A stretch of DNA of 64,000 nt from Halalkalicoccus subterraneus (lineage in GTDB: Archaea; Halobacteriota; Halobacteria; Halobacteriales; Halalkalicoccaceae). This document shows, one piece after another, positions 60,275-64,000 of this stretch. Positions within the stretch are counted from its first letter, which is position 1; every line of letters begins with the position of its first letter. Under the pieces are notes generated by a model. The model was not told where the DNA came from. It made no database searches and saw only the letters and a list, made by a program, of their open reading frames with translations. The position numbers were made by a program, and so were the translations under genes. Location: NCBI RefSeq assembly GCF_003697815.1, contig NZ_RDQG01000025.1:58704-122703 (forward strand), written 5' to 3'.

Positions 60275-61294
60275 ATGTGGGACATGATCGCGCTGTTCGT
60301 GTTCGGCGCCGCCGTCGTGTTGTTCATCGGGCCACGGCTCAGCCGCGCCGCCGAGGAGCTCGCCGATGCCATCGGGATCGCACAGACGATCGGCGGGTTG
60401 GTCTTTCTGGGGGCGACGACGTCGCTTCCCGGCGTCATCATCTCGTTCGACGCCGCCCTCGGCGGGGAGGCGACGCTATCGGTGAGCAACGCGATCGGCG
60501 GGATCGCCGCCCAGACCGTCTTCATCGTCGTCGCGGACGCGGCGATGCGACGTGGCCCACTGAGTCGGGAGATAAAGATGGCGGCGAGCCTCATGCAACT
60601 GGCGGTCCTGATCTCCCTGCTGACGCTCATCATGCTCGCGATGTTGGCCCCTACCGGGCTCGTCCTCTTCGGCGTCCATCCGGTATCATACCTGCTCATA
60701 ACTGCCGTCTTCGCCGGGTTTCGCATGATCCAGACCTCCGAGATCGAACCGAAGTGGTACTCCCGGCGGTTAACAGCCGAGATCCGAAAGCAGGTATCGG
60801 GCAAGGAAGACGACGTGGAGGTGAAGCTGACTGGCCGGCTCGTCGGCCGGTTTTTGGTCTTGGCCGCGCTCATCGGTGGTGCCGGTTGGCTGATCTCGTT
60901 CAGCGGCCAGGGTCTGATCGACGAGACGGGCGCGTCACCGATGCTCGTCGGGATGACGGGGATGGCGATCGCCTCGTCGCTACCGGAGCTGGTCACGGCC
61001 GTCTCGGCCGTCAGACGCGGCGCAGTAGCGCTGGCGATCGGAGACATCATCGGCGGCAACGTCTTCGACACGCTCATCATCGCGGTCGCCGACTTCGCCT
61101 ATCGCGACGGCCCGATCTACGGTGGCGTGACCGTCGAAATCCCGTTTCTCACCGTTATTACCGTCCTCATGAGCAGTATCCTCCTGATCATGTTCGTCCG
61201 CCGGGAATCCGAGGCCCTCGGCGCCCGGATCGGAACCGAGAGCTATCTCATCCTCTCGGTGTATGCGGTCGGTGTGATCTACGTCCTGTTGTAA
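60275..61294 (+). CDS. CaCA family cation exchanger (Na+/Ca2+ antiporter-like), 339 aa
   Basis: Inverted-repeat exchanger. The first alpha repeat (LVFLGATTSLPGVIISFDAALGGEATLSVSNAIGGIAAQTVF) and the second (MTGMAIASSLPELVTAVSAVRRGAVALAIGDIIGGNVFDTLII) show the conserved SLPE/G and GN/GG-F motifs of the Ca2+:cation antiporters. About ten helices. It extrudes Ca2+ or another cation. The first repeat has SLPG rather than SLPE, so ion specificity may differ from the classic type. Confidence 0.85.
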   Translation: MWDMIALFVFGAAVVLFIGPRLSRAAEELADAIGIAQTIGGLVFLGATTSLPGVIISFDAALGGEATLSVSNAIGGIAAQTVFIVVADAAMRRGPLSREIKMAASLMQLAVLISLLTLIMLAMLAPTGLVLFGVHPVSYLLITAVFAGFRMIQTSEIEPKWYSRRLTAEIRKQVSGKEDDVEVKLTGRLVGRFLVLAALIGGAGWLISFSGQGLIDETGASPMLVGMTGMAIASSLPELVTAVSAVRRGAVALAIGDIIGGNVFDTLIIAVADFAYRDGPIYGGVTVEIPFLTVITVLMSSILLIMFVRRESEALGARIGTESYLILSVYAVGVIYVLL

Positions 61295-61356
61295 ACGGAA
61301 CCGCTGTTCCACGCGTCGATAGCCTGATATCGGTGTGACCGATGTAGAACAACACA

Positions 61357-61965
61357 ATGATGCTGCCGACTCACGCCCTGATCGGACTGGCGCTCGCGGG
61401 CCCGCTGCTCGTGGTCGCACCCGAGTTCACGGGCGTTGCACTCGTCGCGGGCTTCCTTGGGGGCGTGTTCCCCGACCTCGACCTGTACGCCGGTCACCGC
61501 CGAACGCTGCATTACCCGAGCTACTACCCCGTGCTCGCCGTCCTCGCGCTGGCCATCGCGATCGCCGCGCCGTCGGTTGCGACGGTCGGGATGGCGACGT
61601 TCCTTCTCGGTGCCGGCGTTCATTCGGTCATGGACGTCTTCGGCGGTGGCCTGGAGCTGCGGCCGTGGCTCGAAACCTCCGAACGGGCGGTGTACGACCA
61701 TTACCAGGGACGGTGGCTTGCACCGAAGCGCTGGATCCGGTATGATGGGGCGCCCGGCGATCTGCTGTTGTCGGCGAGCCTCGCGGTCCCGCTGTTCGTA
61801 GCGCTCGAGGGTGCGTTTCGAACCGTCGTGATCGCGACGTTCGGGGTTGCAGTCGGCTACGCTACCGTTCGGCGTGTCCTGCCGTCGCTGGCGGACCGAC
61901 TCGTCGGTGCCGTGCCGACCCCGATCCGACGATACCTCCCGAACCGATACGTCGAGACCGCCTAA
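61357..61965 (+). CDS. membrane-bound metal-dependent hydrolase-like protein (DUF457 type), 202 aa
   Basis: LPTHALIGLALAGPLL near the start, GGVFPDLDLYAGHRRTLHYPSYYPVL and LLGAGVHSVMDVFGG supply the His/Asp set of the family. Four to five hydrophobic helices. It is distantly related in pattern to the protein at 5167-5652. Stop codon overlaps the convergent gene by four bases. No activity is known. Confidence 0.7.
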   Translation: MMLPTHALIGLALAGPLLVVAPEFTGVALVAGFLGGVFPDLDLYAGHRRTLHYPSYYPVLAVLALAIAIAAPSVATVGMATFLLGAGVHSVMDVFGGGLELRPWLETSERAVYDHYQGRWLAPKRWIRYDGAPGDLLLSASLAVPLFVALEGAFRTVVIATFGVAVGYATVRRVLPSLADRLVGAVPTPIRRYLPNRYVETA

Positions 61966-62567
61966 GGGGATCGTGTCGTGCTCTCGAGGAAGTTCTCAAG
62001 GGCAGAATCACCGACCACGAGGACGAGAACGGCACCGAGGAGGTCGAAGACGAGATCGAGCGCGGTATCGATCGGGCCGTAGGCGACGAGGACGGGTTCG
62101 AACCCGAGTCGGTTGGCGAGCGCGTGCAGGAGATACTCCATGAGCTCCCAGAGCGTGCCGAGACCGACGACGGCGCCGATGACGTCCGCCTGCGGATCGC
62201 GACCGCGGTTGCGACTCGCGGTGTAGACGATCCCACTGAGAAGCGTCGCCGAGAAAGTATGCGTGAGGTGATCCCACCACCAAATGTCGTCGTACGGACC
62301 GAGCATTCCCACCGCGTGCAAAAGCATCGCGATCGACGCGTACACGCGCTGCCACGGTCGAAACTCGACGTCGTGCCAGTGCTCGATGGCGTCGGGCAAC
62401 GATGCGGCGACGAACGCGAGGACGGCGTTCACGATGGCACCTGGGTCCCGCCGGCGGATCCCGACGACGAAGACGCTCACGATTCCGTATCTGACGCCTC
62501 GTTCCATCCTCCGTGCGATCGACGTCGGTGAGGGCGCCTGGACAGGCATTGATAGTGACGAAAACAT
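61962..62567 (-). CDS. membrane protein of the DUF2238/YjdF type, 201 aa
   Basis: About five hydrophobic helices. A conserved PDAIEHWHDVEFRPWQ... HAVGMLGPYDDIWWWDHLTHTFSATLLSGIVYT block contains many Asp, His and Trp residues, as in DUF2238 membrane proteins. GTLWELMEYLLHALANRLG and FDLLGAVLVL follow. Start ATG at 62567; starts at 62612 or 62549 are alternatives. Convergent with the DUF457-type gene. Function unknown. Confidence 0.68.
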   Translation of the reverse strand: MFSSLSMPVQAPSPTSIARRMERGVRYGIVSVFVVGIRRRDPGAIVNAVLAFVAASLPDAIEHWHDVEFRPWQRVYASIAMLLHAVGMLGPYDDIWWWDHLTHTFSATLLSGIVYTASRNRGRDPQADVIGAVVGLGTLWELMEYLLHALANRLGFEPVLVAYGPIDTALDLVFDLLGAVLVLVVGDSALENFLESTTRSP

Positions 62568-62709
62568 CGATCGGGAAATAGCTACGTGAACTCCGTTGTC
62601 CCCCCGTACCAAACCCGAACCGTGCTAGAATCGGGAGGAGACCTGTAATGAACCGAAGAGACACCGTTGATATGCCACGCACCTATCGAGAACTGGATCG
62701 CTGTTCCCG

Positions 62710-63933
62710 TTATTCAAGGGAGTTCAGGGCGACTCGAAGACCACGACGGCGCTCTTCGTCGATGAGCGGCTTGCCGGCCATCGGGTCGTCAAGGTTGACC
62801 GGTGCACCGACCCCTGGTTCGTGGGGTTCGCCGAGCCCGTACTGGTTGTTCCGGAACGTCCAGTCGTGCCACTCTCCACGTGGGACGTTCACTTGACGAT
62901 ACGGCGCAAGGCCACCGTCGTTCGAAACGTTCTCGGGTGGTTCCTCTCCGTCGATCTCATGGGCGAACCGGCAGTTTTCGGTCACGTACTCCTCGTCGGG
63001 ATATCCACGGAACGCGATCGCCTGTGTTGGATTGCCCGTGATACCATGCGTGAACGTGAACGTACAGCGACGCACTTCGACGCGACCACCGGCAGTGAGA
63101 TCGTCTCCGTAGCCGTTTTCGGCCAACGTATGCACATCGACCGCGTGTGAGAGCGTCGTCGGTCCGATAACCGAATCCTGAAGCGTATATTCGCAGGTCG
63201 GGTGGCCAAAACCATTGACTGCGTGACGTATTGCATTGAAGTAGCTCATCTCGATAGTCGGGTGGCCATTGAACACGTCGATGACGTAGCCCGCACCCAC
63301 CATCATACAGTCGTGGCCGTAGATGTGATGGATGTGCGGCGAGACGACCGTCGACGCGGTGCCGATGGCGATGGCTTGCACCGGCCAGCCGTAGATCTCG
63401 CAGTTGTCGACCTCGACGTCGTCGGCCAGAATGCGGAGACCACGGGCGTAGCGTTCCTGTCGCATCGCTTCGCGCTCCTGGTAGCTATCGCCCGCATCGA
63501 GCGGGATGTAGCCGGGATATTCGGGGTCGTCGTAGTAATCGTGGTACGGCCCCCGGAGACGCACGCCGCTAATGCGCGACCCGCCGCGCATCGTGATCAA
63601 TCCTCGGCCATTCGACCCGCCGTCCCACGCCGGGGAGTCGTGGCCGTGGTCAGTGGTGTAGAGTAGGGCGCCGGGTGAACCGTCGATACCGCGATCCGAG
63701 ACGATCGTCTGGCCCGAAAGCGTGAGGTCCTCGCCTGAAAGATCGATCTGGGCCGTGCCCGGAATGCCGATCACGTCGGCCGATGAGTTGAGCGCGTCGA
63801 AGAACGCTGATCGAGTTTCGACGGTCACGTCGGCGTCGGCGAGGCCGATGTCCGCGTGGTGGCCGACGCCGCCGCCGATCGGACGCCCTTCGAGACATTC
63901 GAGCACGCGGTCGTTGGTGAAATACTGGGCCAT
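62710..63933 (-). CDS. right-handed parallel beta-helix (pectate-lyase-like) protein, 407 aa
   Basis: The protein lacks a signal peptide. It shows repeated beta-helix rungs: GIPGTAQIDLSGEDLTLSGQTIVSDRG, ITMRGGSRISGVRLRGPYHD, LRILADDVEVDNCEIYGWPVQAIAIGTASTVVSPHIHHIYGHD, and a C-terminal tail. This matches the pectate lyase/polysaccharide lyase superfamily fold, found in glycan-binding or lyase proteins. No catalytic Arg or Ca site is certain. The ATG is four bases after the stop of the next upstream gene, so the two form an operon. Confidence 0.75.
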   Translation of the reverse strand: MAQYFTNDRVLECLEGRPIGGGVGHHADIGLADADVTVETRSAFFDALNSSADVIGIPGTAQIDLSGEDLTLSGQTIVSDRGIDGSPGALLYTTDHGHDSPAWDGGSNGRGLITMRGGSRISGVRLRGPYHDYYDDPEYPGYIPLDAGDSYQEREAMRQERYARGLRILADDVEVDNCEIYGWPVQAIAIGTASTVVSPHIHHIYGHDCMMVGAGYVIDVFNGHPTIEMSYFNAIRHAVNGFGHPTCEYTLQDSVIGPTTLSHAVDVHTLAENGYGDDLTAGGRVEVRRCTFTFTHGITGNPTQAIAFRGYPDEEYVTENCRFAHEIDGEEPPENVSNDGGLAPYRQVNVPRGEWHDWTFRNNQYGLGEPHEPGVGAPVNLDDPMAGKPLIDEERRRGLRVALNSLE

Positions 63934-63937
63934 TGGA

Positions 63938-64000
63938 TCAGAGGTGGGCGTCCTCGTGGGCGGCGACGTTCAGATCGAAGTAGTAGTACCAGAAACGATT
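63938..64000 (-). CDS. partial gene, C-terminal 20 residues
   Basis: Runs off the right edge of the window. Only the last residues are visible (NRFWYYYFDLNVAAHEDAHL, then TGA). The stop is four bases from the ATG of the beta-helix protein. Family cannot be named from this fragment. Confidence 0.5.
   Translation of the reverse strand, partial: NRFWYYYFDLNVAAHEDAHL

Noticed and set aside
1..64000. CRISPR arrays, insertion sequences, rRNA and tRNA genes
   Set aside because: No regularly spaced repeats, transposase motifs, or conserved RNA sequences were seen on either strand; small or degenerate cases could escape reading by eye.

Overview
The window looks like chromosomal DNA of a halophilic archaeon (class Halobacteria). 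It is GC-rich with strong G/C preference at third codon positions. Its proteins are very acidic, and its exported proteins are mostly Tat-type (RR) lipoproteins with an LAGC-like lipobox. Many genes have a TATA box 25-35 bases upstream of the start codon, as in leaderless transcripts. It also encodes haloarchaeal hallmarks: a Bat-type HTH_10 regulator, the RNA polymerase epsilon protein and a D-xylose dehydrogenase of the Gfo6 type. I see no rRNA, tRNA, CRISPR array or insertion sequence. Species cannot be named from the sequence alone.

Layout. 1-6.2 kb: a GH26-type lipoprotein, an AglM-like UDP-glucose dehydrogenase, a small zinc-finger-like protein, a Bat-type regulator, the RNAP epsilon protein and a pair of small membrane proteins. 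6.6-11.5 kb: an MFS transporter divergent from an operon of two paralogous siderophore-binding lipoproteins, a small unknown protein and an FAD oxidoreductase. 11.6-22 kb: mixed metabolic, regulatory and surface genes (SlyD, aminotransferase, MFS, small regulators, two lipoproteins rich in acidic and Ser/Asn residues, SDR, methyltransferase, acyltransferase). 22-26 kb: potassium transport (TrkH and a two-RCK channel-like protein). 26-28.8 kb: methyltransferase and an ABC-2 exporter. 29-30.4 kb: a polyprenyl glycosylphosphotransferase that probably starts a surface glycan. 30.7-41.7 kb: an iron island with a ferric ABC importer, a four-gene operon (IucB-like acyltransferase, IucD-like N-hydroxylase, asparagine-synthetase-like protein, GT2) and a divergent ABC exporter. 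41.7-49.3 kb: surface-glycan genes (three GT4s, an AlkP-fold protein, a membrane GT-C-like protein) and a beta-propeller lipoprotein. 49.8-54.3 kb: a 2-oxoacid (acetoin/pyruvate-type) dehydrogenase locus with an AcoX-like protein. 54.4-64 kb: SDR, xylose dehydrogenase, esterase, TetR, MATE, cation exchanger, membrane proteins and a beta-helix protein.

How the genes fit together. The strongest thread is iron. The inverted repeat TTAGG-N4-CCTAA, which resembles DtxR/IdeR operator half-sites, occurs in perfect or near form six times. All six lie in intergenic promoter regions of iron or siderophore genes: two before the siderophore-binding operon, two before the ferric ABC importer, one before the siderophore-biosynthesis operon and one immediately before the ABC exporter. 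That makes a local regulon for siderophore synthesis, export and re-uptake. The synthesis operon has no IucA/IucC-type synthetase in this window. It carries instead an asparagine-synthetase homologue with an intact ATP loop but no N-terminal glutaminase cysteine, directly downstream of the N-hydroxylase. I consider this the best candidate for a previously undescribed pathway. The iron island sits inside a surface-glycan locus, so a glycan role for the last two genes of that operon remains a real alternative.
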